A stretch of DNA of 63,219 nucleotides from JAILLW01 sp045629045 (GTDB taxonomy: Bacteria; Bacillota; Clostridia; Lachnospirales; Lachnospiraceae), in contig JAZQQM010000023.1 of assembly GCA_045629045.1 (NCBI GenBank), positions 1 through 63,219 on the forward strand, written 5' to 3'. Shown here in pieces: positions 15,679 through 24,524 of this stretch (the first letter of the stretch is position 1; every line of letters starts with the position of its first letter). The position numbers and the translations under genes are program-made. The notes beneath the pieces are model-generated. The model was given only the letters and a program-made list of their open reading frames with translations, did not search any database and was not told where the DNA came from.

Positions 15679-15825
15679 AATTGGCTCCTTTCTTAGGCTT
15701 ATGCCTATCTCAAACTGATGGGGTAAAAAGTCTTACTCTTTGGATTTACAGACCTAATACCATGTTCCATTTATGAGAACCGCTCTACACTCATCGGATT
15801 TACTAAAACGGTTATCAACTATTAA

Positions 15826-16782
15826 TTAGTCTTCACTCTGATTTAACTGAAGACCTAATTCCTTTAACTTAGCTAAAACTTCTTCCAAAGACTTACGTCC
15901 TAAGTTACGAACCTTCATCATCTCATCAGAAGTCTTGTTAGTTAATTCTTCAACTGTATTGATGCCGGCTCTCTTTAAGCAGTTGTATGAACGAACAGAT
16001 AACTCTAATTCGTCAATGCTCATTACGAGTGCCTTCTTGCTTGTATCTTCTTCCTTAGAGCTCATAACTTCAATGCTGTTAGCCTTATCAGAAAGATTGA
16101 TGAACAAGCTTAAATGCTCGCTAAGAACCTTAGCGGCAAGTGATACAGCCTCATCGGGAACTAAAGTTCCGTTAGTATATACATCAAGAGTCAACTTGTC
16201 AAAGTCAGTAATCTGACCTACACGAGTATTCTCTACATTGATGTTTACTCTCTCAACAGGAGTATAGATAGAATCTACTGCAATAACTCCAATAGGAAGA
16301 TCATTGCTCTTATTCTTATCTGCGCTTACATAACCTCTACCCTTTGTGATTGTAAGCTCCATGTAAAGCTTAGTCTTCTTTCCGCAAAGTGTAGCAATTG
16401 TAAGATCGGGATTAAGAATCTCAATATCAGAATCACACTGGATATCGGAAGCCTTAACAACACCTTCACCTTCGTACTCGATGTAAGCTGTCTTTGCTTC
16501 GTTTGTCTCTGAATTATTTCTGATAGCAAGAGACTTAATATTCATGATGATCTCAGTAATATCTTCCTTAACACCATCAATTGAACTAAACTCGTGAAGA
16601 ACGCCTTCAATCTTAACCTGTGAAACAGCTGCACCGGGAAGAGAAGAAAGCATAATTCTTCTTAAGGAATTACCTAAAGTAATACCATAGCCTCTTTCCA
16701 AGGGCTCAACGACGAATCTGCCGTACTTCTTGTCTTCAGAGATTTCTACAACCTCAATATTTGGTCTTTCAAAATCAAACAT
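15826..16782 (-). CDS. rpoA: DNA-directed RNA polymerase alpha subunit
   Basis: RNA polymerase alpha, 318 residues. The N-terminal assembly domain has EPLERGYGITLGNSLRRIML, and the C-terminal domain has ELELSVRSYNCLKRAGINTV followed by the VRNLGRKSLEEV helix-hairpin-helix that binds UP elements and activators. GGAGGG lies 7 nt before the ATG; a TTG immediately before it could extend the frame by one residue but is less likely. Within the rpmJ-rplQ part of the ribosomal cluster. Confidence 0.97.
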   Translation of the reverse strand: MFDFERPNIEVVEISEDKKYGRFVVEPLERGYGITLGNSLRRIMLSSLPGAAVSQVKIEGVLHEFSSIDGVKEDITEIIMNIKSLAIRNNSETNEAKTAYIEYEGEGVVKASDIQCDSDIEILNPDLTIATLCGKKTKLYMELTITKGRGYVSADKNKSNDLPIGVIAVDSIYTPVERVNINVENTRVGQITDFDKLTLDVYTNGTLVPDEAVSLAAKVLSEHLSLFINLSDKANSIEVMSSKEEDTSKKALVMSIDELELSVRSYNCLKRAGINTVEELTNKTSDEMMKVRNLGRKSLEEVLAKLKELGLQLNQSED

Positions 16783-16811
16783 CAATTAACCCTCCTTGTA
16801 GTTAAATGGTA

Positions 16812-17405
16812 TTATTTAGAATATAATTCGACGATAAGCATCTCATCTACAGGAACATCAATCATTTCTCTTGTAGGAAGATTCTTAACTGTACCCTTTA
16901 AACCTTCGATATCTGCATCAATCCACTCAGGAACAAGTCTTCCTGCTGTGATTTCTACGATATCCTTATATCTTTGTAAAGACTTAGACTTTTCTCTAAC
17001 TTCGATCTTATCTCCGGCCTTTACTAAATATGAAGGAACATTAACCTGCTTGCCATTAACTAAGATGTGCTTGTGATCAACGATCTGTCTTGCTTCTCTT
17101 CTTGTTCTGGCAAATCCCATTCTGAATACTACAGAATCAAGACGGCTCTCAAGTAAAACCATAAGGTTTTCACCTGTCATACCCTTCATTCTGTCAGCCT
17201 TCTCATAGTAATTACGGAAAGGCTTCTCTAATACGCCGTAGATGAACTTAGCCTTCTGCTTCTCGCGTAACTGTAAACCATATTCTGAAATCTTACGGTT
17301 TGCATTCTTGAGCTGTCTGTTAGACTTCTTAGAATAACCTAAGAACTGAGGCTCTAAGCCCAAAGCTCTACATCTCTTTAATACAGGAACTCTGTTTACT
17401 GCCAT
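16812..17405 (-). CDS. rpsD: 30S ribosomal protein S4
   Basis: Primary 16S rRNA-binding protein S4, 197 residues. The S4 RNA-binding domain is visible in LESRLDSVVFRMGFARTRRE followed by ARQIVDHKHILVNGKQVNVP. The C-terminus ends VDEMLIVELYSK as usual. The N-terminus lacks the four-Cys zinc site found in some S4 forms (here VPVLKRCRALGLEPQFLG). Lies between rpsK and rpoA, the standard order. Confidence 0.97.
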   Translation of the reverse strand: MAVNRVPVLKRCRALGLEPQFLGYSKKSNRQLKNANRKISEYGLQLREKQKAKFIYGVLEKPFRNYYEKADRMKGMTGENLMVLLESRLDSVVFRMGFARTRREARQIVDHKHILVNGKQVNVPSYLVKAGDKIEVREKSKSLQRYKDIVEITAGRLVPEWIDADIEGLKGTVKNLPTREMIDVPVDEMLIVELYSK

Positions 17406-17476
17406 TTTCTTTTCTCCTTTTGTTTACAACCCTATCAGGGCCTTCTTCCAATTAATATGAAATAAAATTAATAAAA

Positions 17477-17878
17477 CTACACACGACGTCTCTTAGGCGG
17501 ACGACAACCATTGTGAGGAACCGGTGTTACGTCTGTGATAGATGTAACCTCTAATCCTGCTGCCTGAAGAGCTCTGATTGCTGCTTCACGTCCTGAACCG
17601 GGTCCCTTAACCATAACATCAACAGTCTTAAGGCCATGTACTAATGCTGCCTTAGTAGCTGTCTCTGCAGCCATCTGAGCTGCGTATGGAGTAGATTTCT
17701 TTGAACCTCTAAATCCAAGACCACCGGCACTTGACCATGATAATGCATTTCCTTCGCTATCTGTTAATGTAACAATAGTATTATTGAAAGATGCCTGAAT
17801 ATGTGCCTGTCCATGTTCAACGTTTTTCTTGACACGTTTCTTTGTTACTTTCTTAGTAACTTTCTTAGCTGCTGCCAT
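17477..17878 (-). CDS. rpsK: 30S ribosomal protein S11
   Basis: Platform protein S11, 133 residues, with HIQASFNNTIVTLTDSEGNA, VKGPGSGREAAIRALQAAGL and the C-terminal TPVPHNGCRPPKRRRV. The N-terminus is Lys-rich. It is preceded by an unusual 240-nt interval with three tandem hairpins that separates it from rpsM, a gap normally of only a few tens of nt. Confidence 0.97.
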   Translation of the reverse strand: MAAAKKVTKKVTKKRVKKNVEHGQAHIQASFNNTIVTLTDSEGNALSWSSAGGLGFRGSKKSTPYAAQMAAETATKAALVHGLKTVDVMVKGPGSGREAAIRALQAAGLEVTSITDVTPVPHNGCRPPKRRRV

Positions 17879-17923
17879 AATAAACTAACCTACTTTCTTG
17901 TGATAAAAAATATACTTTAACTG

Positions 17924-18083
17924 CCTCATTCGTTCTTGGCCTTCGCCAAGAACTAGCGCCGCATTCTGCTTACAAATGTTTTGCCTCATCCGTTCTTGGC
18001 CTTCGCCAAGAACTAGCGCTGCATTCTGCTTACAAATGCTTTGCCTCATCCGTTCTTGGCTCTCGCCAAGAACTAGCGCTGCA
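17924..18083. repeat. Three tandem 60-bp units, each with a strong hairpin, between rpsM and rpsK
   Basis: Units begin at 17924, 17984 and 18044 (exact 60-bp period; the third is cut short). Each contains GTTCTTGGC and GCCAAGAAC around a 4-nt loop. Units 1 and 2 differ at only a few positions; the loop of unit 3 changes to TCTC. The block lies inside an essential ribosomal-protein operon and must be transcribed through. Confidence 0.9.
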
Positions 18084-18112
18084 AAATCACACTTGCGAGC
18101 AAGTGATTTTGC
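18081..18112. repeat. Long hairpin just downstream of the rpsM stop
   Basis: Arms GCAAAATCAC and GTGATTTTGC with further pairing of ACTTGC/GCAAGT near the loop. It ends a few nt from the rpsM stop codon and abuts the tandem hairpin array; there is no T run, so it is not a standard terminator. Confidence 0.7.
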
Positions 18113-18118
18113 GTCGCT

Positions 18119-18487
18119 TTATTTCTTCTTGTTTGCTACAGTACGCTTAGGACCCTTACGAGTTCTAGCATTGGTTTTAGTCTTCTGACCACGTACAGGA
18201 AGTCCCTTTCTGTGACGGATACCTCTGTAGCAACCAATTTCTTGCAAACGCTTGATGTTAAGAGCGATTTCTCTTCTAAGATCACCTTCTACCATGTAGT
18301 CAGCGTCAATGATTTCTGCAATCTTCTTAACTTCGTCATCTGTTAACTCTCTAACACGAGTATCAGGATTAACCTTTGCTGCCTCAAGAATCTTGTTAGC
18401 AGAAGTTCTGCCGATTCCATAAACATATGTCAAACCAATTTCGATACGCTTGTCTCTAGGTAAGTCAACACCTGCAATACGAGCCAT
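18119..18487 (-). CDS. rpsM: 30S ribosomal protein S13
   Basis: Head protein S13, 122 residues, contacting the P-site tRNA and the B1 bridges. Typical stretches are MARIAGVDLPRDKRIEIGLT, YGIGRTSANKIL and RHRKGLPVRGQKTKTNART, with a basic C-terminus. It follows rpmJ by 149 nt. Confidence 0.97.
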   Translation of the reverse strand: MARIAGVDLPRDKRIEIGLTYVYGIGRTSANKILEAAKVNPDTRVRELTDDEVKKIAEIIDADYMVEGDLRREIALNIKRLQEIGCYRGIRHRKGLPVRGQKTKTNARTRKGPKRTVANKKK

Positions 18488-18636
18488 AACTATTCCTCCA
18501 TTTTCCGGTAATTGTTTAAATTACCCTTGTACTAATTGATTGGGGCGGTCATTTGCCCAATCGGGACATTCAAAGTTGTTCCGATCTTACACATTTACAT
18601 GTGAATCAAGAAGTTATCAAAACCTACAGGTGATGA

Positions 18637-18750
18637 TTATCCTTGTCTCTGCTTATGCTTTGGATTTTCACAAATTACTCTGATACGTCCTTTTCTCTTG
18701 ATGATCTTGCACTTTTCGCAGATCGGTTTTACTGATGATCTAACTTTCAT
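18637..18750 (-). CDS. rpmJ: 50S ribosomal protein L36
   Basis: A 37-residue protein starting MKVRSSVKPICEKCKIIKR and ending ICENPKHKQRQG. It keeps the zinc ribbon (Cys 11, Cys 14, Cys 27, His 32), the C+ form. AGGAGG precedes the ATG. It is easily missed because of its length, and sits in the standard place between infA and rpsM. Confidence 0.96.
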   Translation of the reverse strand: MKVRSSVKPICEKCKIIKRKGRIRVICENPKHKQRQG

Positions 18751-18784
18751 GTTAAACCTCCTTTCAAAAAAAAGACCGTTTAAT

Positions 18785-18813
18785 ATATTACCACACCAAT
18801 ACACCCTTTGCAA
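18785..18813 (-). promoter_or_regulatory. Internal promoter upstream of rpmJ
   Basis: TTGCAA (18808-18813) and TAATAT (18785-18790), spacer 17 nt, on the minus strand. It would give the rpmJ-rpsM-rpsK-rpsD-rpoA-rplQ part of the cluster its own start in addition to read-through. Confidence 0.6.
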
Positions 18814-18855
18814 CACTTAATTTAAAGGGTTTCAAGGGTTTAATGTGTTAATAAC

Positions 18856-19074
18856 TTATTTATCTCTCCAGATTATTCTTCCCTTCGAAAGATCATATGG
18901 TGACAATTCCAATGTAACTTTATCACCGGGAAGTATTCTGATGAAATTCTGACGAAGCTTTCCTGAGATGTGAGCCAAAACCTTGTGTCCGTTTTCAAGC
19001 TCTACCTGAAACATTGTATTAGGAAGCTTCTCAACTACTGTTCCTTCAATTTCGATTACATCTGCTTTAGACAT
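18856..19074 (-). CDS. infA: Translation initiation factor IF-1
   Basis: A 72-residue OB-fold protein, full family length, starting MSKADVIEIEGTVVEKLPN and containing VLAHISGKLRQNFIRILPGD and the C-terminal LSKGRIIWR. It binds the ribosomal A site during initiation. Lies 58 nt after map in the conserved adk-map-infA-rpmJ order. Confidence 0.97.
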   Translation of the reverse strand: MSKADVIEIEGTVVEKLPNTMFQVELENGHKVLAHISGKLRQNFIRILPGDKVTLELSPYDLSKGRIIWRDK

Positions 19075-19132
19075 TCAAAATCTCCTTAATAATAAATCCA
19101 TTAAATAAATCTTTACGTAACAAAAATATACT

Positions 19133-19888
19133 TTACTGCCCTAATGTGAGAATCTCGGGTTCCCCGTCTGTAATAAGGACTGTATTCTCATAATGAGATG
19201 AATAAGAACCGTCTGCCGAAACTACTGTCCAATCGTCGTCCAAAAAATATACTTCTTCGGTTCCCATATTAATCATAGGTTCGATTGCCAAGGTCATTCC
19301 CGCTTTAAGCTTAGGACCGCGTCGCCATTGACGGAAGTTAGGAATCTGCGGATCTTCATGAAGCGAAGTTCCGATTCCGTGTCCCACCAGAGCTCTTACG
19401 ATTCCATATCCGAACTGCGAAACATATGCATCAATCGCATTTGAAATGTCAAATAAGTGACAACCTTCTTTAGCAAACTTAATTCCTTCAAAGAAGCTTT
19501 GCTTTGTAACGTCAATAAGTTTTTGTACCTCAGGTGTTACATTACCTACCGCATATGTTCTTGCAGCATCCGAATGATACCCTTTGTATATAAGTCCTGC
19601 ATCCAGCGAAACAATATCGCCTTCCTTAAGGATTCTGTCTTCCTTGGGTATTCCGTGTACGACTTCATCGTTAACCGAAACACAAATCGAAGCCGGATAT
19701 CCGTTATAATTAAGGAAGTTCGGAACACATCCGTATGAACGTATCAGTTCCTCTCCCAGCTTATCTATATCTTTTGTACTGATTCCGGGCTTAACAGCCT
19801 TACCAAGTTCGTCATGCACCAAAGACAACAGTCTGCAGGATTCTCTCATTAATTCGATTTCTCTGTCTGACTTAATGGTAATAGCCAT
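19133..19888 (-). CDS. map: Methionine aminopeptidase, type I
   Basis: Removes the initiator Met from new proteins. The 251-residue enzyme shows the five metal ligands: Asp in SLDAGLIYKGYHSDAART (two), His in GHGIGTSLHEDPQIPNF, and Glu in AIEPMIN and SSHYENTVLIT. Type I without N-terminal zinc finger. Starts 5 nt after adk. Confidence 0.96.
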   Translation of the reverse strand: MAITIKSDREIELMRESCRLLSLVHDELGKAVKPGISTKDIDKLGEELIRSYGCVPNFLNYNGYPASICVSVNDEVVHGIPKEDRILKEGDIVSLDAGLIYKGYHSDAARTYAVGNVTPEVQKLIDVTKQSFFEGIKFAKEGCHLFDISNAIDAYVSQFGYGIVRALVGHGIGTSLHEDPQIPNFRQWRRGPKLKAGMTLAIEPMINMGTEEVYFLDDDWTVVSADGSYSSHYENTVLITDGEPEILTLGQ

Positions 19889-19893
19889 ATCTT

Positions 19894-20535
19894 TTAACCT
19901 AATATTGAAACGATATCCGCAAATACATCATTCATGTCCTTGGTTCCGTCGACATTCTTGAGTACGCCTTCTTTATTATAGTAATCAATAAGGGGCTGCG
20001 TCTGCTCATGATAAACAGCTAATCTCTTCTTAACTGTTTCAGGCTGATCATCATCACGAAGAACAAGCTTCTCACCACAGTTGTCGCAAATTCCCTCTGT
20101 CTTTGGAGGAACATGCTCAATATGATAAGTAGCACCGCACTTAACGCATGCTCTTCTGCCACCCATTCTCTTTACAATATTTTCATCCGGAACATCAACA
20201 TTAATAGCAAAATCAATGCTGTCGTTAAGTTCTGTAAGAGCCTTCTTAAGAACATCAGCCTGGACGATTGTTCTCGGGAAACCGTCAAGAACATATCCGT
20301 TCTTACAATCATCCTTTGCAACTCTGTCGAGAAGAATCTTAACAGTAAGTTCATCGGGAACCAATGCTCCCTTATCCATATATGTCTTAGCTTCCTGTCC
20401 TAAAGGTGTATTATTCTTTATATTTGCTCTAAAGATATCACCTGTTGAAACATGAGGAATGCCATATTTTTCTGCAATCATTATAGCCTGTGTGCCCTTA
20501 CCTGCGCCGGGGGCACCTAACATAATTATCTTCAT
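19894..20535 (-). CDS. adk: Adenylate kinase, zinc-containing long form
   Basis: Converts ATP plus AMP to two ADP. 213 residues with P-loop MLGAPGAGKGTQA, the AMP-binding VSTGDIFRANI and the NMP-site DGFPRT. The LID domain has a four-Cys zinc site (CVKCGATYH and CDNCGEK), usual in Gram-positives. Follows secY after an 88-nt gap containing a large hairpin. Confidence 0.97.
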   Translation of the reverse strand: MKIIMLGAPGAGKGTQAIMIAEKYGIPHVSTGDIFRANIKNNTPLGQEAKTYMDKGALVPDELTVKILLDRVAKDDCKNGYVLDGFPRTIVQADVLKKALTELNDSIDFAINVDVPDENIVKRMGGRRACVKCGATYHIEHVPPKTEGICDNCGEKLVLRDDDQPETVKKRLAVYHEQTQPLIDYYNKEGVLKNVDGTKDMNDVFADIVSILG

Positions 20536-20559
20536 ACGTATACACTTTCTTCATAAAGC

Positions 20560-20599
20560 AAGGTAAAGGAAAGCCCAGTTTCTGAGCTTTCCTAACCTT
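20560..20599 (-). promoter_or_regulatory. Large hairpin between secY and adk
   Basis: Arms AAGGTAAAGGAAAGC and GCTTTCCTAACCTT pair with one bulge, loop about 11 nt. On the minus strand no T run follows, so partial attenuation or an RNA-processing site is more likely than full termination. Confidence 0.5.
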
Positions 20600-20623
20600 A
20601 TAGTTTAAATAAAAATTCAGATA

Positions 20624-21952
20624 TTAATCATTAAGGAAGCCCTTGTAATTACGTACAAGCATCTGAGATTCAACCTGCTTAACAGTCTCTAAGATAACGC
20701 TTACGATAATGATAAGTGAAGTTCCGCCGAAGGAAACCGATGCACCGAAAATACCATTGAATATATAAGGAATAATACAAACGATTGTTAATCCTACAGC
20801 ACCGATAAATACGATGTAATTCAATATCTTTGTTAAGTATTCCGATGTGGGCTTACCGGGTCTGATTCCCGGAATAAATCCGCCGGACTTCTTCATATTG
20901 TCAGCTACTTCCATCGGATTAAATGTAATTGATGTGTAGAAGTAAGCAAAGAATATTACCAATACAACATAAATTATTAAACCAATTGAGTAAACAGGAC
21001 TTGTGGGATTAACCCAGTTGCTTGAGCTTAAGCACTTAAGCACATTAGCCCAAAAACCTGTAGCCTGTACATTAAAGAACTGACATATTACAACAGGAAG
21101 GCTCATCAAGCTTGATGCAAAGATAACCGGAATAACTCCTGCTGTATTAATCTTAAGAGGAATAGCTGAAGAATTACCTCCAACCATCTTTCTTCCCTGT
21201 ACCTTCTTAGCATACTGAACGGGGATCTTACGAACACCGTCACTAAGTATGATAACAAGAACTACGATAGCAACAATAATTGCTACTATGATGAGTGCTG
21301 CAACAATCTTAACTGCTACAGGCTTATTGTCATCTGCAAATACGAACTGGCTAAACAAAGATGCCATATCTGCCGGGACTCTGGAAATAATATTGATAAC
21401 CAATACAATTGAAATACCATTTCCTACACCATGCTCTGTAATCTGTTCACCTGTCCACATAAGGAAAGCTGAACCTGCTGTTAATGTAGCAATTACAGTA
21501 ATCACATCAAGTGCCGAATTCGATGTTAACATTCCCGAATTCTTAAAAGCAAATGCCATTGCTGTAGATGAAATAAGTGAAAGGCCAACTGTCACATATC
21601 TTGTGATAGAAGCAATCTTCTTTCTTCCATCCTCGCCATCCTTCTGCATCTCTTCGAGCTTAGGGATAACGATTGTTGCAAGCTGCATAATGATTGATGA
21701 TGTGATATATGGTGTAATGTTAAGAGCAAGTATAGACATGTTCTCAAAAGAACCACCTGTAAATGCTCCTAAGAATCCCGAAGAATCTCCAGAACCAACC
21801 TTTGCTTTAAACCACTCAGTAAATTGCGCAATATCTACGCCCGGAACAGGAAGCTGTGATCCGAAACGGATAACAAACAACATGAACAGGGTAAATAATA
21901 ACTTATTTCTGATTTCTTTGATTTTGAATGCATTCTTCAGGGTCGTAAACAT
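20624..21952 (-). CDS. secY: Protein translocase subunit SecY
   Basis: Channel-forming subunit of the Sec translocon in the cytoplasmic membrane, 442 residues with ten expected membrane segments. Recognised by the N-terminal LRNKLLFTLFMLFVIRFGSQ-type start, PGVDIAQF, the plug region, YAKKVQGRKMVGGNSS, PLKINTAGVIPVIFASSLM and the FAYFYTSITFNP stretch. Lies directly after rplO with 1 nt between, the spc-operon order. Confidence 0.96.
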   Translation of the reverse strand: MFTTLKNAFKIKEIRNKLLFTLFMLFVIRFGSQLPVPGVDIAQFTEWFKAKVGSGDSSGFLGAFTGGSFENMSILALNITPYITSSIIMQLATIVIPKLEEMQKDGEDGRKKIASITRYVTVGLSLISSTAMAFAFKNSGMLTSNSALDVITVIATLTAGSAFLMWTGEQITEHGVGNGISIVLVINIISRVPADMASLFSQFVFADDNKPVAVKIVAALIIVAIIVAIVVLVIILSDGVRKIPVQYAKKVQGRKMVGGNSSAIPLKINTAGVIPVIFASSLMSLPVVICQFFNVQATGFWANVLKCLSSSNWVNPTSPVYSIGLIIYVVLVIFFAYFYTSITFNPMEVADNMKKSGGFIPGIRPGKPTSEYLTKILNYIVFIGAVGLTIVCIIPYIFNGIFGASVSFGGTSLIIIVSVILETVKQVESQMLVRNYKGFLND

Positions 21953-21953
21953 A

Positions 21954-22397
21954 TTACATCACCTCTGTGCTTCCACCAGCAGCTTCAATCTTTTCTACAG
22001 CTGATGCTGAGAAAGCGTTAACCTTAACAGTAAGCTTCTTGGTAATCTCTCCATGTCCAAGGATCTTAACTCCATCCTTGGGGTTCTTAACTAAACCTGA
22101 TACGATTAATGCTTCGATATCAACAGTTGCACCATCTTCGAACTTCTCGTTTAATGCATCTAAGTTGATAGTAACGATATCCTTGTGTGAAGGACACTTA
22201 AAGCCCTTCTTAGGAATACGTCTGTATAATGGCATCTGACCACCTTCGAAACCAATTCTAGGTGCTCCAGAACGAGCCTTCTGACCTTTATGACCTTTAC
22301 CGGCTGTCTTGCCATTTCCTGAACCGTGTCCACGGCCTCTTCTAAAATTATCACTCTGCTTTGAACCCTCTGCAGGTCTTAAATTAGATAAATCCAT
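21954..22397 (-). CDS. rplO: 50S ribosomal protein L15
   Basis: Late assembly protein L15, 147 residues. The Gly/Lys-rich N-terminus (RRGRGHGSGNGKTAGKGHKG) and the globular C-terminal part (VKILGHGEITKKLTVKVNAF, ending GGSTEVM) match the family. Confidence 0.97.
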   Translation of the reverse strand: MDLSNLRPAEGSKQSDNFRRGRGHGSGNGKTAGKGHKGQKARSGAPRIGFEGGQMPLYRRIPKKGFKCPSHKDIVTINLDALNEKFEDGATVDIEALIVSGLVKNPKDGVKILGHGEITKKLTVKVNAFSASAVEKIEAAGGSTEVM

Positions 22398-22415
22398 GCC
22401 ACACCTCCTATTCTA

Positions 22416-22601
22416 TTAAACTTCTTCTACTTTTAATAAGTGATTAACCTGCTGAATCTGTCCGCGTGTAGCCTGGTTATCAGGGAACGTCTTAGACTGA
22501 TTAAGCTTCTTAAATCCCATTGCTTCGAGTGTCTTCTTCTGCTTGGGAACTGCTCCGATAGGAGATTTTACTAAAGTAATCTTTAACATTTTATCTGCCA
22601 T
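22416..22601 (-). CDS. rpmD: 50S ribosomal protein L30
   Basis: 61-residue L30, with KITLVKSPIGAVPKQKKTLE and the NQATRGQIQQVNHLLKVEE C-terminus. Standard position between rpsE and rplO. Confidence 0.96.
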   Translation of the reverse strand: MADKMLKITLVKSPIGAVPKQKKTLEAMGFKKLNQSKTFPDNQATRGQIQQVNHLLKVEEV

Positions 22602-22614
22602 CTTACCAATCCTC

Positions 22615-23124
22615 CTATGCTAAAATCTCTTCAACAGACTTGCCGCGGTTCTTAGCTACTTCTTCAGGAGTCTTAAGTGACTCTAAACCTGAGATAGTTG
22701 CTAAAACTACGTTCTGCTTATTGTTAGATCCTAATGACTTAGTACGGATATTCTTGATTCCGGCTAATTCACACACGATACGTGCAGGACCGCCGGCGAT
22801 AATACCGGTACCTTCAGGAGCCTTCTTTAATAGAACGGAAGCTGAACCGAACTTACCAATAATGTCATGTGTAATACTATTGTTCTCATCAGTTGCAATG
22901 CTTACCATATTTTTGATCGCATCTTCTTTACCCTTACGGATAGCCTCGGGAACTTCAGCAGCCTTTCCAAGACCTGCGCCAACGTGACCAGCGCCGTCTC
23001 CAACTACTACTAAAGCAGCGAAACGCATGTTACGACCACCCTTTACAACCTTAGTTACACGTTTAATAGCAACAACTTTATCCTGTAATTCCATGCTGCT
23101 TACATCAATGATTGTATGTCTCAT
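22615..23124 (-). CDS. rpsE: 30S ribosomal protein S5
   Basis: S5 shapes the mRNA entry channel and decoding fidelity. 169 residues with the double-stranded-RNA-binding N-terminal domain (LQDKVVAIKRVTKVVKGGRN, FAALVVVGDGAGHVGAGLGK) and the C-terminal GTGIIAGGPARIVCELAGI segment. Confidence 0.97.
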   Translation of the reverse strand: MRHTIIDVSSMELQDKVVAIKRVTKVVKGGRNMRFAALVVVGDGAGHVGAGLGKAAEVPEAIRKGKEDAIKNMVSIATDENNSITHDIIGKFGSASVLLKKAPEGTGIIAGGPARIVCELAGIKNIRTKSLGSNNKQNVVLATISGLESLKTPEEVAKNRGKSVEEILA

Positions 23125-23139
23125 TACGTTTCTCCCTTC

Positions 23140-23508
23140 CTAGAATTTTAAGCCAGCTTCTCTGGCTGCATCAGCTAATGCTGCGACCTTACCCTGATAA
23201 ATGAATCCGCCTCTGTCAAATACAACAGTGTCGATACCCTTATCAAGAGCTCTCTTTGCAATTACCTGACCTAAATATGCTGCTGCGTCAACGTTATTAG
23301 TCTTCTCAATCTCACTCTTGATTTCTTTTTCAACAGTAGAAGCAGAAACTAATGTGTTACCAACTGTATCGTCGATAATTTGAGCATACATGTGATTATT
23401 ACTTCTAAAAACCGCAAGACGAGGTCTTTGCGCTGTACCGCTAAAACGGTTACGTATCTTCATGTGCTTCTTTGCACGTACTTTAGATCTTGATTCTTTA
23501 CTAACCAT
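23140..23508 (-). CDS. rplR: 50S ribosomal protein L18
   Basis: 5S rRNA-binding L18, 122 residues, with KKHMKIRNRFSGTAQRPRLA, VFRSNNHMYAQIIDD and the ending ADAAREAGLKF. Gene order rplF-rplR-rpsE is conserved. Confidence 0.97.
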   Translation of the reverse strand: MVSKESRSKVRAKKHMKIRNRFSGTAQRPRLAVFRSNNHMYAQIIDDTVGNTLVSASTVEKEIKSEIEKTNNVDAAAYLGQVIAKRALDKGIDTVVFDRGGFIYQGKVAALADAAREAGLKF

Positions 23509-23529
23509 CTTTAATACTCTCCTTATCTA

Positions 23530-24072
23530 CTATTTCTTACCAGTCTTACCAACTTTACGTCTGATTGTCTCATCGGCATACTTGATTCCCTTACCCTTAT
23601 AAGGTTCAGGTCTTCTCTTGTCTCTGATCTCAGCTGCAAATTGGCCAACTTTTTCTTTGTCAATTCCCTTAACGATGATGATGTTCTGACCATCAAGAAC
23701 TGTTTCGATTCCTTCAGGATCTTCCATCTCAACAGGGTGAGAGTATCCAAGTGATAAGGTTAACTTCTTGCCGGCCTTAGCTGCTCTGTAACCTACACCG
23801 TTAACTTCAAGCTTCTTCTCGTAGCCTTCTGTAACACCAACAACCATGTTGTTAATAAGTGTTCTTGTAAGACCGTGTAAAGCTTTCATTCTCTTAAGAT
23901 CGTTAGGACGGCTAACTGTTACTTCAGCGCCTTCAACCTTAATCTCCATCTCTGAAGCGAGCACTCTTTCAAGTGTTCCCTTAGGACCTTTTACAGTCAC
24001 TTTGTTATTTTCTGCTACCTCTACAGTAACGCCTGCAGGAATAGCGATTGGCATTCTTCCTATACGTGACAT
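23530..24072 (-). CDS. rplF: 50S ribosomal protein L6
   Basis: L6 lies near the factor-binding site of the 50S subunit. 180 residues with MSRIGRMPIAIPAGV, TRTLINNMVVGVTEGYEKKL and the C-terminal RRPEPYKGKGIKY motif. Confidence 0.97.
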   Translation of the reverse strand: MSRIGRMPIAIPAGVTVEVAENNKVTVKGPKGTLERVLASEMEIKVEGAEVTVSRPNDLKRMKALHGLTRTLINNMVVGVTEGYEKKLEVNGVGYRAAKAGKKLTLSLGYSHPVEMEDPEGIETVLDGQNIIIVKGIDKEKVGQFAAEIRDKRRPEPYKGKGIKYADETIRRKVGKTGKK

Positions 24073-24108
24073 GCCCGTACCTCCTATTATTAAATACTTA
24101 GCCTATAA

Positions 24109-24510
24109 TTACCAAACGTAAGCGAGTACTTCGCCGCCGACCTGTAATTCTCTGGCCTTCTTATCAGTTACAACTCCCTGGTTAGTAGAAATGATAGCAA
24201 TACCTAATCCACCTAAAACCTTGGGAAGTTCTTCCTTACCTGCGTAAATTCTCAAACCAGGCTTAGAAATTCTCTTTAATCCGCTGATGATTCTTTCGTT
24301 ACGATCAGCACCATACTTAAGTGAGATACGAATTGTCTTGAAAGCGCCATCTTCAACGATTTCATACTTTTTGATATAACCTTCTTCTAAAAGAATATCT
24401 GCAATAGCAAGCTTCATCTTGGAAGAAGGAACATCTACTGTATCATGCTTAGCAGTATTTGCATTACGAATTCTTGTAAGCATATCTGCGATAGGATCAC
24501 TCATTGTCAT
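24109..24510 (-). CDS. rpsH: 30S ribosomal protein S8
   Basis: Central-domain 16S-binding protein S8, 133 residues, with DPIADMLTRIRNANTAKHD and the closing QGVVTDKKARELQVGGEVLA and YVW. In E. coli S8 represses the spc operon; no such site was identified here. Confidence 0.97.
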   Translation of the reverse strand: MTMSDPIADMLTRIRNANTAKHDTVDVPSSKMKLAIADILLEEGYIKKYEIVEDGAFKTIRISLKYGADRNERIISGLKRISKPGLRIYAGKEELPKVLGGLGIAIISTNQGVVTDKKARELQVGGEVLAYVW

Positions 24511-24524
24511 CTTAAATTACCTCC

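Noticed and set aside
17924..18083. Possible CRISPR array
   Set aside because: The three units are tandem with no unique spacers, a 60-bp period and no cas genes nearby.
21249..22004. 251-codon plus-strand frame opposite secY and rplO
   Set aside because: Antisense shadow across two well-supported genes, no independent signals.
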